64,000 nt of DNA from Paraburkholderia lacunae (GCF_003353175.1 NZ_QHKS01000008.1:248001-312000); one strand, 5' to 3'. Positions 53,648 through 62,533 are shown, numbered from the stretch's first letter. The notes: generated by a model from the sequence alone, not told the origin. A program made the numbers and translations.

Positions 53648-55036
53648 ATGTCCAATCCCGTGGGTTTCTGGAGCTACGCTCGTAGCGACGATGCGCACAG
53701 CGATGGGCAGTTAAGTCAGCTCCGCACCATCGTGGGTAAAGCAATTGCCTTGCAATTTGGTGCGGATATTACGATCTGGCAGGATATCCAGGCTATTCCA
53801 CCGGGGGCGGATTGGGCGGCTTCAATCGAACGAACGATTAGCCACACCGTCTTCTTCATACCGATCGTCACCCCCCGCTACTTGAAAAGCCAGCATTGCC
53901 TGGCGGAGTTCCAGTCTTTCCACCGGCGCATGATCGAGTTGGGTCATGACGATCTTATCTTCCCCATTCTCTATGTCGGCGTTGATCAAGTGGGCGTCGA
54001 CGAAACGGCATTCGGAGACGAACTGGAGGCGCTTCGTCGGCATCAATGGATCGATTTTCGGCCGCTGCGCCATTCCGATCCGCGCTCTCACGAGGTCTGG
54101 AAATGGGTCGACGGATTGGCGGAGAACATTCTAAGGGTGGCGGTGCCGGTGTCGAAAGCGGATCACGAGGCCGAAGAGAGCCGCCGACACGAGTTAATGC
54201 GGATAGCAGCCGAAGAGGCGCGCCAGCGTGAAGCCGCGGCAAAAGCCGCCGAAGAGGCGCGCCAGCGTGAAGCCGCGGCGAAAGCCGCCGAAGAGGCGCG
54301 CCAGCGGGAAGCCGCGGCAAAAGCCGTCGAAGAGGCGCGCCAGCGGGAAGCGACAGCAAAAATGGCTGAGGCGGCGCGACAGCATGCTGCGGCGACGACA
54401 CCGACGGAACCGCACAGTCTGCCGGATTTGAACGCTCAGTACGCGGGAGCGTCCGTGCCCGCCGTGCAGCCGGACCCCAACGCGGCACCGGTTTCGGTGA
54501 AGCAGACGACTGACGGAGTTGCCCGGAAGCGGCGGATTGGCCTGCTGGCAACCTCGGTGGGTGGACTGGCTGCCGTAGCCGGAACTCTGACAATGGTGTT
54601 CATGCGCCACGAGGCCCCGCAACCGCCGACCATTATTCCCGCGTCCACGCCCGTAGTCAGTCCTCCAGCGCCGCCAGCGGCCTCGGACGTCGGCGGCGTG
54701 TCTTCGGTACAGCACGTGCCGGATCTCCAAGGCAGCGTCGACCAGGTTCTTGATTCCGCATCCCTCATCGTCTCGGGAAAGATCGTCAATCTGTATGGAA
54801 TCCGGGGAGCGGACGGTCGCCCTGCTCGGTCGATGCAACGCTACCTCGAGAGCGAGGGAAATCTGGTTCAGTGTTTTGCACGCGATGACGGGTACCAGTG
54901 CCGTGCAAATGGCCAGGACATCGCCACGCACGCCGTTCGTATGGGCTGGGTACGCACCCGGCAAGGAGCGCCGCCCCAGTACGAGGCGGCCGAACTGGAA
55001 GCGAGGAACGCGCGGGTCGGCATTTGGGCGAAGTAG
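53648..55036 (+). CDS. TIR domain protein with coiled-coil repeats, membrane helix and degenerate SNase-like domain
   Basis: 462 residues. TIR domain at ~4-165: VGFWSYARSDD start, IWQDIQAIPPGADW, and CLAEF with Glu87 in the position of the NADase catalytic Glu. Coiled coil at ~170-250 with four 13-residue repeats (AAEEARQREAAAK) encoded by 39-bp DNA repeats. One TM at ~297-319. C-terminal ~360-462 resembles an SNase-like OB-fold (ASLIVSGKIVNLYGI ... ARNARVGIWAK), but the catalytic Arg/Asp/Glu set is not evident. The N-side would be cytoplasmic and the C-side periplasmic. ATG at 53648 is preferred; TTG at 53627 is possible. First gene of a five-gene operon. Confidence 0.85.
   Translation: MSNPVGFWSYARSDDAHSDGQLSQLRTIVGKAIALQFGADITIWQDIQAIPPGADWAASIERTISHTVFFIPIVTPRYLKSQHCLAEFQSFHRRMIELGHDDLIFPILYVGVDQVGVDETAFGDELEALRRHQWIDFRPLRHSDPRSHEVWKWVDGLAENILRVAVPVSKADHEAEESRRHELMRIAAEEARQREAAAKAAEEARQREAAAKAAEEARQREAAAKAVEEARQREATAKMAEAARQHAAATTPTEPHSLPDLNAQYAGASVPAVQPDPNAAPVSVKQTTDGVARKRRIGLLATSVGGLAAVAGTLTMVFMRHEAPQPPTIIPASTPVVSPPAPPAASDVGGVSSVQHVPDLQGSVDQVLDSASLIVSGKIVNLYGIRGADGRPARSMQRYLESEGNLVQCFARDDGYQCRANGQDIATHAVRMGWVRTRQGAPPQYEAAELEARNARVGIWAK
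54206..54361 (+). repeat. 39-bp tandem repeats in the TIR gene (four copies)
   Basis: Four consecutive in-frame 39-bp units encode AAEEARQREAAAK and variants at 54206-54244, 54245-54283, 54284-54322 and 54323-54361. Such repeats can vary in number by slippage. They set the length of the coiled coil between the TIR domain and the membrane. Confidence 0.85.
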
Positions 55037-55073
55037 CCGTGCCACCCTAACCGGCTGTTGACGGAGAAATGCA

Positions 55074-55562
55074 ATGAATAGATGTTTGTCGGCCTTGGTT
55101 TGCGCCAGCGTGGCCGGAGCGATCACGACCGGGTGCGCACAGAACGGATCGAGCGGCATGAACAAGACGACATCCGGCACGCTGCTCGGTGCCGGCACTG
55201 GCGCGGCGCTCGGCGGCCTCTTCAGCCACGGCAGCGCCGGCGCGATCGTCGCGGGCGCTCTGGTCGGCGGTGTCCTCGGTGGTCTGATCGGCCATCAGAT
55301 GGATGAGCGCGATCGTGAGGCGCGCGATCGTGCCGTTCAAGAAGCGCTGCAAAACTCGAAAAACCATCAGACCAGTCATTGGCATAACGCGAAGACCGGA
55401 AACTCCGGCAGCATCAAGCCGCTAAGTGGCTACACGGCGTCACCGAGTGCGCAAACCTGCCGGGGATTTACCGAAACATATGTGAGGGAAGGAAAGACAT
55501 ATGAGCAGAATGCGCATGCGTGCCGCAACTCGAAAGGCGAGTGGCAACTGGCGGACCAATGA
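55074..55562 (+). CDS. Glycine-zipper outer-membrane lipoprotein
   Basis: 162 residues: signal peptide with lipobox (ITTGC, Cys21), glycine-zipper region 35-73 (LLGAGTGAALGGLFS, ALVGGVLGGLIGHQMD), and a C-terminal domain with TCRGFTETYVREGKTYEQNAHACR as in 17-kDa surface-antigen-like proteins. Gly zippers form membrane-inserted oligomers. It starts 37 bp after the TIR gene and ends 22 bp before the protease start. Confidence 0.85.
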   Translation: MNRCLSALVCASVAGAITTGCAQNGSSGMNKTTSGTLLGAGTGAALGGLFSHGSAGAIVAGALVGGVLGGLIGHQMDERDREARDRAVQEALQNSKNHQTSHWHNAKTGNSGSIKPLSGYTASPSAQTCRGFTETYVREGKTYEQNAHACRNSKGEWQLADQ

Positions 55563-55584
55563 TCTCGCTGAAGCGGGTCAGGCT

Positions 55585-56361
55585 ATGCGTTGCCGTCGCG
55601 CGTCCTTGCTCAGCATGATCGTTGCCGCAGGTTTGCTGGCGGGGAAGGCCGCTGGTGGATCACGCGACGATATCGGCCGTTTCGGAATTCCGTTTCCCGG
55701 ACAGGAAGCAGAAGCCTCGAGCGCGAAGGTAAGCCAAATACGCGGCAAGGCCGGTACGGAAAGTAGAGTGGGTCTTTTTCGCAGCGGCACGGCATTTTTT
55801 GTTACGCAAGCGGGTGAAATGCTCACAAGCGGTCACGTCGTGCGAGGCTGCGAGCGTATTGAAATCTGGCCAAACGACGCTTCGAGCCTCCCCGCCACGC
55901 TGGTATCAATCGACGACCAGTTGGATGTGGCGCTGCTGGCAACCCATCATAAAGTCAGTCGAGTCGCCGTTTTCGCTGGCGAGCCTGTTCGCAAGAACGG
56001 CTCCGTGTTCACAATCGGATTCGGTCTCACTCCGTCGTCGCCGCTCGTGCCGGTCATCACGCGGGGACGCGCGGCCGGCACGGCACGCGCAAACGGCCAT
56101 CTTCTTTTGGTAGTGCGGGCGGCGCTACACGAAGGCAACAGCGGTGGGCCGGTCATTGATGAACGCGGACTTTTGGTCGGCATGGTCGTCGGACGCTATG
56201 TGGACAGGCTCGACTTGGGCGTCGTGGTTCGTGCCAGCGAGCTTGCGAAGTTTCTCGGGACGACGCGCGTCATGTCGCGGAATTCAACGGATGGCGCCGC
56301 CAAAGAAGATCCAGGAAAGAATCTGCGCGGGATTTCCATACTTGTTCAATGCATTCAATAG
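55585..56361 (+). CDS. Exported trypsin-like serine protease
   Basis: 258 residues: signal peptide (SLLSMIVAAGLLAGKAAG), then a trypsin-like (S1-type) domain with the triad His84 (LTSGHVV), Asp114 (DDQLDVALL) and Ser186 (EGNSGGPV). No PDZ domain is visible, so it is not a DegP-type chaperone protease. It may act as a periplasmic executor or processing enzyme for the envelope part of the operon. It lies 22 bp after the lipoprotein and ~88 bp before the SLOG gene. Confidence 0.85.
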   Translation: MRCRRASLLSMIVAAGLLAGKAAGGSRDDIGRFGIPFPGQEAEASSAKVSQIRGKAGTESRVGLFRSGTAFFVTQAGEMLTSGHVVRGCERIEIWPNDASSLPATLVSIDDQLDVALLATHHKVSRVAVFAGEPVRKNGSVFTIGFGLTPSSPLVPVITRGRAAGTARANGHLLLVVRAALHEGNSGGPVIDERGLLVGMVVGRYVDRLDLGVVVRASELAKFLGTTRVMSRNSTDGAAKEDPGKNLRGISILVQCIQ

Positions 56362-56448
56362 CGGCTGTGACGACGCGTAGCCAAGACTGTTTCGCGACGC
56401 GTTTTTACTGTGAACCCACACTTGTGTCCATCTGTTCGACTGTCACCC

Positions 56449-58395
56449 ATGGATACCGACACGCAATCAAGCTTTCCACTGCTACGGCCGTCGATCACAT
56501 TGTTTGTCGCCGGACATCGCCGTGAGCGGCTAATGCAACACGCCGCGGTCGAGAACGGTGCCGCTCCTGCGTTCCGGACCCTGCATGCCGTGCTCGACAG
56601 ATTTGCGGATATCTGCAAATCATCTGATGAATCCGAATATTTCGAGGATGTCGCTTCACTTTTTCCGAAGGAGCTTTATAGTCCTGGGCCGCCGATGATA
56701 CGCCTCATGACAGGCCAGGCGGACGGTGTCGACGAATACGCCATCGAAGTCGCCCACGATCTCGGCCTGACAGTCGATCTGGTGGCGCCCGGCACCCTGC
56801 GAGCGGATTACGACGCGGTCTCGGCGCGCTCGGTCGGCTTCGGTTGTCCGCTGGAGCGGCTGCGTACGGACGATGCGCCTTTCGCGATGCGTGACGAACT
56901 AGCGTTCAGCTATGCGGACATGCTGGTCGCGGTTTGGGACGGGGGCCCGGCGCACGGCACTGCCGGCGGCGTCGTGCGCCTGATACAACGGGCGGTGCTG
57001 GCGGGGCTGCCGGTACTGTGGATCGACCTGGAGGGCAAGCTCTGGACCATCGAGGCGGATCGCGTCACCGAGGAATGTCTGTATCGGCTGCGTCGGCGAG
57101 AACTGGATGAAGGGCTGCTGGGATCCCTGTTCAAGCATCGCGATCTGGCGAAAGGCGTGCTGATCGACCCACTGCGGCGCCGGCTTAATCCGCTCGACGG
57201 CAATCTGGTCGTGCCAAGCGGGGAAACGGAAATGCTGGCTCGCTATGCCTCGGAGTGCCGCGGCTGGAGGATGTTCGAACGCCGCGCAGGCTCGTTCCAT
57301 GAATTGATGGCGGCAATTTTTCGCCTGGATGTGCATGAATCGTTATGCAGTGTCTGGAAATGGATTTGCGGGGAATGCGCGACCCAAAAGCAGGAGGACC
57401 CGGTTGACGGCCCGGCACCGAATACGGCCGAGGATAGTCGCTTGGCCACACCTGATGGCCTCCAGGCGCGTTTCGAATGGAGCGATGCCCGGGCCAACGT
57501 CGCCGGCGGCAGACACCGCAGCAGCATCTGGAACTTGTATATGCTCTCATCGGCCGCAGTATTTGCGTCCGTGATGGGAATAGTGAATTCTGGAATTACC
57601 TGGCCATTAGTCGAAATTGTGTTCATCGCTTCTATTATTGGGACTTTTTGCGTTGCCCGGAGGAGGGATTGGCACCGTATATGGCTCGGTCATCGGTTCG
57701 TTGCGGAACAAATTCGTTATCTCCAGATCCTGCGGCCGTTCCTCGCGATACCCGCTCCGTTTCAAGCGCCGCTATTCGTGCACTCGGATTCGAGACGCGC
57801 GGGACACCGATTGCGCAGTGCCGAGCGATGGATCTTGCAGCGCGCGCTAAGCGCTGACGGATTGCCGTCGGAATACAAGGGTTACGACCTCGCTTCGGCG
57901 GACCGGGGCGAACTGGTTTCCAAGCTTCGTCAAGAGGTCAATCTCCAGGCCAGGTTTCACAAACGGGCGCACAAATACGCGAAGAGACTGCGCGAGGTAG
58001 CGGAGGATTGGGTCGCTGGTGGTCTATTCTGGTTGGTGCTAGGGTGCACGATCGTGCACGTCATTCTGCGCTGCTCTCACGTGGAGGTTCCGCTGTGGGT
58101 TGAACCCTGTCTCCAGGTGTTCAGCGCTTCAGCACCGGCGCTGGCAGCCGCCCTGCACGGCGTGATGACGAAGCTCGAAATAGGGCGTATTGCAGCGCAA
58201 TCGCACAAGGTGCGTTCGCGCCTCCTTGTGCTGGATTCGGTAGTGTCGAACGACAATGAGCGTCATAGTTTGCCCGACTGGATCTCAATGGCTCGCTTGC
58301 GCGCCGACGCGATGGAGGTGGCATCATTGCTGTCGGAAGAGAACGAGCAGTGGCGGGATCTGATCCGCTACCAGGAAACAGAGATTCCAGCATGA
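56449..58395 (+). CDS. SLOG-domain protein with four transmembrane segments
   Basis: 648 residues. N-terminal ~10-190 is a SLOG/LOG-like Rossmann domain (VAGHRRER at 20-27; GQADGVDEYA at 89-98; GGPAHGTAGGVV at 165-176). A linker leads to TM segments at ~362-382 and ~384-402, a ~110-residue helical stretch, and TM at ~521-540 and ~553-572, followed by a helical tail. SLOG domains bind nucleotide-like ligands (ThsA's senses TIR-made cyclic ADPR); paired TMs recall SLATT-type conflict effectors. ATG at 56449 is preferred over a GTG at 56410. Its stop overlaps the next start (ATGA). Confidence 0.8.
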   Translation: MDTDTQSSFPLLRPSITLFVAGHRRERLMQHAAVENGAAPAFRTLHAVLDRFADICKSSDESEYFEDVASLFPKELYSPGPPMIRLMTGQADGVDEYAIEVAHDLGLTVDLVAPGTLRADYDAVSARSVGFGCPLERLRTDDAPFAMRDELAFSYADMLVAVWDGGPAHGTAGGVVRLIQRAVLAGLPVLWIDLEGKLWTIEADRVTEECLYRLRRRELDEGLLGSLFKHRDLAKGVLIDPLRRRLNPLDGNLVVPSGETEMLARYASECRGWRMFERRAGSFHELMAAIFRLDVHESLCSVWKWICGECATQKQEDPVDGPAPNTAEDSRLATPDGLQARFEWSDARANVAGGRHRSSIWNLYMLSSAAVFASVMGIVNSGITWPLVEIVFIASIIGTFCVARRRDWHRIWLGHRFVAEQIRYLQILRPFLAIPAPFQAPLFVHSDSRRAGHRLRSAERWILQRALSADGLPSEYKGYDLASADRGELVSKLRQEVNLQARFHKRAHKYAKRLREVAEDWVAGGLFWLVLGCTIVHVILRCSHVEVPLWVEPCLQVFSASAPALAAALHGVMTKLEIGRIAAQSHKVRSRLLVLDSVVSNDNERHSLPDWISMARLRADAMEVASLLSEENEQWRDLIRYQETEIPA

Positions 58396-58835
58396 CCGAT
58401 ACCACATCGATGCCGGATCTGACACGCGACCCGGATGCCTGGCGAGTGATGAAGCGACCTGTGCTCGTTGCCGTGCAGTTCGCTGACGAGGACGGAACCT
58501 GTGCGACGTTGGAAGGGCCGGTGCGCTATCGCGCGGGTGACGCCCTGGCTACCGGAACCTTGGGCGAGCAGTGGCCGATCAGCAGAGACCGATTCGATCA
58601 AACCTACGAGCTAGTGGGCGACGGAATGTACCGGAAACGACCTGTCGTGGTCCATGCGCTTCGTCTGAAGGCGGCGATGAGCGTGCGGGTCGGCGGCGAA
58701 GGTGACGTGCTTGAAGGTCGTCCGGGTGACTGGCTGGTGCAATATGGCTACGGCGACTACGGGCTCGTTGATGGCGATGTGTTCGCATGGGCATACGAAA
58801 GGGTTAGCGAGTCGGAGGCAAGCGATACTCCGTAG
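58392..58835 (+). CDS. PGDYG-domain small protein
   Basis: 147 residues with the motif PGDWLVQYGYGDYGLVDGDVFAWAYE, matching the PGDYG domain. The family has no well-known function. Its ATG overlaps the SLOG gene stop by four bases, so the two are translationally coupled and probably act together. Last gene of the TIR operon. Confidence 0.85.
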   Translation: MTDTTSMPDLTRDPDAWRVMKRPVLVAVQFADEDGTCATLEGPVRYRAGDALATGTLGEQWPISRDRFDQTYELVGDGMYRKRPVVVHALRLKAAMSVRVGGEGDVLEGRPGDWLVQYGYGDYGLVDGDVFAWAYERVSESEASDTP

Positions 58836-58978
58836 AGCCGTTTCGGCGACGCGGCCCGCTGGCCCCCGGTGCGCTGGCGCGGGGCTGAGGTTAGAGCGGT
58901 AACCAGGCTGTGGCGGCCCTTATCAACATTGGCGAAAGCGGAAACCCCCTATTGTCCAATCGCAACCACTCGTCAGTA

Positions 58979-59164
58979 TCATTCTTTCCTTGTCTTCGGT
59001 TGTTCGGGTTGCGGGTCACGTCCGCGTTGCGTCGGTGCCCTCGTACACGCATCCGGGGGCGTCACATAGGTCACGTCGTCGCAGCAGCACGCATAGACCG
59101 GAAACCCGTACGCATTCGTGCGGATGATTTTCGTTGGCCCGTGCAGCGGGCACACTGCGTTCAT
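58979..59164 (-). CDS. Small Cys-rich (zinc-ribbon-like) protein
   Basis: 61 residues. AAGGAGG lies just before the ATG at 59164. The N-terminal half contains CPLHG and CCCDDV, plausible metal ligands; the tail is basic and Pro-rich. Family not recognised. The strong ribosome site supports a real small gene. Confidence 0.65.
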   Translation of the reverse strand: MNAVCPLHGPTKIIRTNAYGFPVYACCCDDVTYVTPPDACTRAPTQRGRDPQPEQPKTRKE

Positions 59165-59878
59165 GGCGCCTCCTTAAACTCATGATCGACCGGCTACGGC
59201 CTCGCAGACGCGGCTCGTCAGTGCGGGATGGCCAAACACCGGTTCAACTCGTCGATTACGCCCGGCGAGGTAACCCTTGCCGGTCCGGCGCGCGAGGAGG
59301 GCGCCGGAAAACTATCCACAGCAATATTCTACGACTCTCTCCACGTCGTGGATGCACGATGGATGGTTGGCGCGAATGGCGTCCGTATTGGTATGGCGAA
59401 ATACAGTCGGACGGACAACGAGATAAACCCCGCACTTGTCGTCGCGCGCATCAACCGGGCTTGAGAAGCCAACCGGACGTATCCGCCAGAAGAAGATCGC
59501 TGTTCGGTTAATAATCGTGACAGTTGTAGGCGCATTTTTGATCCCCACATTTCAACGATACCTCAGTGGTTACCATGCTAAATGCATTGGGTTTTGCGTG
59601 TTAAACATCCTTATTTGCCAATAGATTTTAACCGGCAGACATCATTCAGCATAAAATCGCAGCGCATTAGTAAAACTACCGATGTTGTAGTCAAACTACA
59701 TTCATACATTAATCGGCACGGAGCGTCGCTACAGTCAATCCGGCTGGTCCGATTCCCCTCCTGGCAGGCACACGTATTAGCAGTCACCCTGCATCGCCCG
59801 CCTTTGCGTCCGCTGTGGATCCATCGGACGCGCTTCGCTTTCGCACCTCCCTAAAAACAGAATTTCGGAGAGACAGAC
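59165..59878. other. Intergenic stretch, AT-rich in its second half
   Basis: About 710 bp upstream of the family 3 glycoside hydrolase. A plus frame at 59228-59464 (MAKHRFNSS ... VVARINRA, 78 codons) reads moderately like protein but has no good ribosome site or recognised family. The AT-rich 59500-59760 section probably holds the promoter of the hydrolase gene. Confidence 0.5.
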
Positions 59879-62092
59879 ATGCAGATGAAACTATGGCCGG
59901 TCGTCGCGTTAGCGGCGGCCGTGTGCGTTGCTGCCCGTGCGGACGTACCCGATTTTCCACTCGATTTCGCACCCACTTCAGCTGCCGTGAACGCGTTTGG
60001 ATCGGCGGTTGCGCATCGGCGTGCCGACTCCCTCGTCAGCAGGATGACGCTTGACGAGAAGCTCCAGTTCATTCATTCGGAATACGCAATGTCCAGCGTG
60101 CCGGGAGGCGGTGCGGGCTACATTCAAGGCGTGCCACGCCTCGGCATTCCTGATCTGAACATGGTCGACTCCGCGACGGGCTCCGGCAGCACGTCGCAGG
60201 CAAGCACGACCTTCCCGGCAACGATCGCGCTTGCGGCAAGCTGGGATCGCCGCCTGTCATCCGATTTCGGCAAACAGGTCGCGATACAACTGCGTGCGCA
60301 GGGCTTCGGAATGGGACTTGGCGGCGGGACCAATCTCGCGCGCGAGCCGCGCGGCGGCCGGCTGTTCGAGTATCTTGGCGAAGATCCGGTGCTCGCCGGG
60401 GAGATGCTTGCCGAGCGTGCTGACGGCACGCAGCGTCAGAAGGTTATCGCAACGATCAAGCACTATGCCGGAAACGAGCAGGAACACAACCGGATGGGCG
60501 GCAACAGCCAGATCGACGAGCGCACGCTGCGCGAGCTCTATCTGTTGCCGTTTGAAATCGCCGCAAAGCGCGCACAGCCGGGTAGCGTGATGTGCAGCTA
60601 CAACCGGCTCAACGGCGACTATGCGTGCGAGAACGCGCATCTGCTCAACGACGTCCTGAAGAACGAATGGCGCTTTGAAGGACAGGTCCAGTCGGACTGG
60701 GGCGCGACGCACAGCACGGCGAACGCGATCAACGCCGGCCTCGACGAGGAAGAGGACGTCGGCTCGACCGTCTATCTGACGCCGGAGGCGGTTCGGCAGG
60801 CGATCGCGAGCGGCTCGGTTTCGACCGCGCGCCTCGATGACATGGTGCGACGCAAGCTGTACGTGATGATCCGTACCGGCGTGATGGACGATCCACCGAA
60901 GGGCGGCACCGCCATCGACTTCGCCGGCGCGAACGCATTCGCGCAGGCGGTCGCCGAGCAGTCGATCGTGCTGCTCAAGAACGACGGCAATCAGTTGCCG
61001 CTCTCCGCCGCCTCGCTTGCGCGGATTGCGGTGATAGGTGGACACGCAGATGCGGCTGTGCTGACGGGCGGCGGATCAGGCAATACGCGTGATCCGGTGT
61101 CGGGCTCGTTCGCAGGTTGCGGCGGCTTGACGTTCGGCACGTCGACGGGCTGCAGCTGGTGGAGCAATCCGTGGCTGAAGCTGAACGCGCCTATCGTTGC
61201 AGCGATCCGCGCGCTCGCGCCGTCGGCGCAGGTGAGCTTTGCCGGCAACAGCGATCAGCAAACGCCATTTCGCACCTACACTCAACAGGAAATCGACCAG
61301 GCGGCGGCGCTCGCGGGCCGCTCGGATGTCGCGGTTGTCGTCGTCGCGCAGCCCGCCGGTGAAGACTTCGGCGACTTGCAAAGCCTGAGCCTCGCGAATC
61401 CGTCGAACCAGGACGCGCTCGTCGACGCGGTAGCGCGCGCCAATCCTCGCACGATCGTCGTCGTTGAAAGCGGCAACCCGGTGCTCATGCCGTGGAAGGA
61501 TCGCGTGGCGGCGATCGTGGAAGCCTGGTATCCGGGCGAAGGCGGCGGCAATGCGATCGCGAACGTCCTGTTCGGCAAGGTCAATCCTTCCGGCAAGCTG
61601 CCCGTTACCTTCCCGATGCGAGATCAGGACTCGCCGACGTGGGGGCTAAGCGGCGTCTTCGAGCAGGATCCCGTCTACGCGGAGAAGCTGAATATGGGCT
61701 ACCGCTGGTATGACGCGAAAAACATCACGCCGATGTTCGAGTTCGGATACGGGCTGTCGTACACGCATTTCTCGTACTCGGCACTCTCTGTCGTCCATCG
61801 ATCCGACGGCGCACTCGACGTGTCGTTTACCGTGCGCAACGACGGTGGCGTGGCGGGTGCAGAAGTTCCGCAGGTGTACCTTGGAGTGCCTTACCGGGAC
61901 GAGCCTCCGCGACGTCTCGTCGGATGGGAAAAGATCGGCATGAACCCCGGCGAAGCACGCCGCGTGCGTATCACGGTCACGCCGCGCATGCAGAGCGTAT
62001 GGGACACATCACGCAAAGGCTGGCGGTACGTGCCTGGCGGGACGGTGTACGTAGGGGCGTCGTCGCGTGATATTCGGCTGCAAGGGAGCTAG
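59879..62092 (+). CDS. Glycoside hydrolase family 3 beta-glucosidase-like enzyme, exported
   Basis: 737 residues with a signal peptide (MKLWPVVALAAAVCVAARA). The GH3 N-domain ends with the nucleophile motif QSDWGATHS. The (alpha/beta)6 and fibronectin-type C-domains are present (GKLPVTFPM, YGLSYTHFSYS, VRNDGGVAGAEVPQVYLGVPY). GH3 enzymes hydrolyse beta-glucosides or xylosides; the exact sugar is not determined. GGAGAG lies 10 bases before the ATG. Confidence 0.93.
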   Translation: MQMKLWPVVALAAAVCVAARADVPDFPLDFAPTSAAVNAFGSAVAHRRADSLVSRMTLDEKLQFIHSEYAMSSVPGGGAGYIQGVPRLGIPDLNMVDSATGSGSTSQASTTFPATIALAASWDRRLSSDFGKQVAIQLRAQGFGMGLGGGTNLAREPRGGRLFEYLGEDPVLAGEMLAERADGTQRQKVIATIKHYAGNEQEHNRMGGNSQIDERTLRELYLLPFEIAAKRAQPGSVMCSYNRLNGDYACENAHLLNDVLKNEWRFEGQVQSDWGATHSTANAINAGLDEEEDVGSTVYLTPEAVRQAIASGSVSTARLDDMVRRKLYVMIRTGVMDDPPKGGTAIDFAGANAFAQAVAEQSIVLLKNDGNQLPLSAASLARIAVIGGHADAAVLTGGGSGNTRDPVSGSFAGCGGLTFGTSTGCSWWSNPWLKLNAPIVAAIRALAPSAQVSFAGNSDQQTPFRTYTQQEIDQAAALAGRSDVAVVVVAQPAGEDFGDLQSLSLANPSNQDALVDAVARANPRTIVVVESGNPVLMPWKDRVAAIVEAWYPGEGGGNAIANVLFGKVNPSGKLPVTFPMRDQDSPTWGLSGVFEQDPVYAEKLNMGYRWYDAKNITPMFEFGYGLSYTHFSYSALSVVHRSDGALDVSFTVRNDGGVAGAEVPQVYLGVPYRDEPPRRLVGWEKIGMNPGEARRVRITVTPRMQSVWDTSRKGWRYVPGGTVYVGASSRDIRLQGS

Positions 62093-62281
62093 ACCTCGTA
62101 CTCTCGTCACGCACCCGGGGGCGGGATGTACCGCGCCCGGGGGACAGCAGCGACTGCGGCACTCATTGCTCACGTGCGGGGTTTGTTGGAACGGCCGCTA
62201 TGCGCCGCTCAAGGCGTTGACATGGGTCGACCCAGCATTCTCTTTGCGAGCGGTATGGATTTTGATTTTCGTCCCGCGAAC

Positions 62282-62533
62282 TTACAAAAGCCCTGTTCCT
62301 GGGGACTCCGTGGCAAGTTGCTCGCGCGTGCCGCTCTCCGCAAGGTCGACTAGCGCTCGACGCCCGTCCGTGCGTGCGGCGTCCTCAATCGGGAAGGTTT
62401 TCCCACTGAAAGCAATGAGCTTGAATCCACTCCCCCTTGCACGCGGAACAGTGATGCCCCAATGCCAGCCTCCGGCTTGCTCGAAGACATGCAATACAGC
62501 GGCAGTTGGAGTGTAAGTCTGAGAAGTCGTCAT
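62282..62533 (-). CDS. Small hypothetical protein
   Basis: 83 residues starting MTTSQTYTPTAAVLHVFEQAGG, preceded by GGGAG 8 bases upstream. No signal peptide, and no confident family. The compact W-rich beginning (GGWHWGITVPRARG) followed by an acidic helix suggests a small folded domain. Single gene. Confidence 0.6.
   Translation of the reverse strand: MTTSQTYTPTAAVLHVFEQAGGWHWGITVPRARGSGFKLIAFSGKTFPIEDAARTDGRRALVDLAESGTREQLATESPGTGLL

Noticed and set aside
53275..53655. Minus-strand 126-codon frame opposite the TIR promoter region
   Set aside because: No ribosome site, no recognised family and biased composition; it overlaps the TIR start region.
53648..58835. Classical Thoeris or CBASS
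   Set aside because: No SIR2-type ThsA and no CD-NTase; the gene set does not match either described system.
59228..59464. 78-codon plus-strand frame before the GH3 gene
   Set aside because: Plausible composition but no ribosome site and no recognised motif; mentioned in the intergenic entry only.
62115..62150. GC-rich inverted segment after the GH3 gene
   Set aside because: Imperfect pairing and no T-run, so not called as a terminator.
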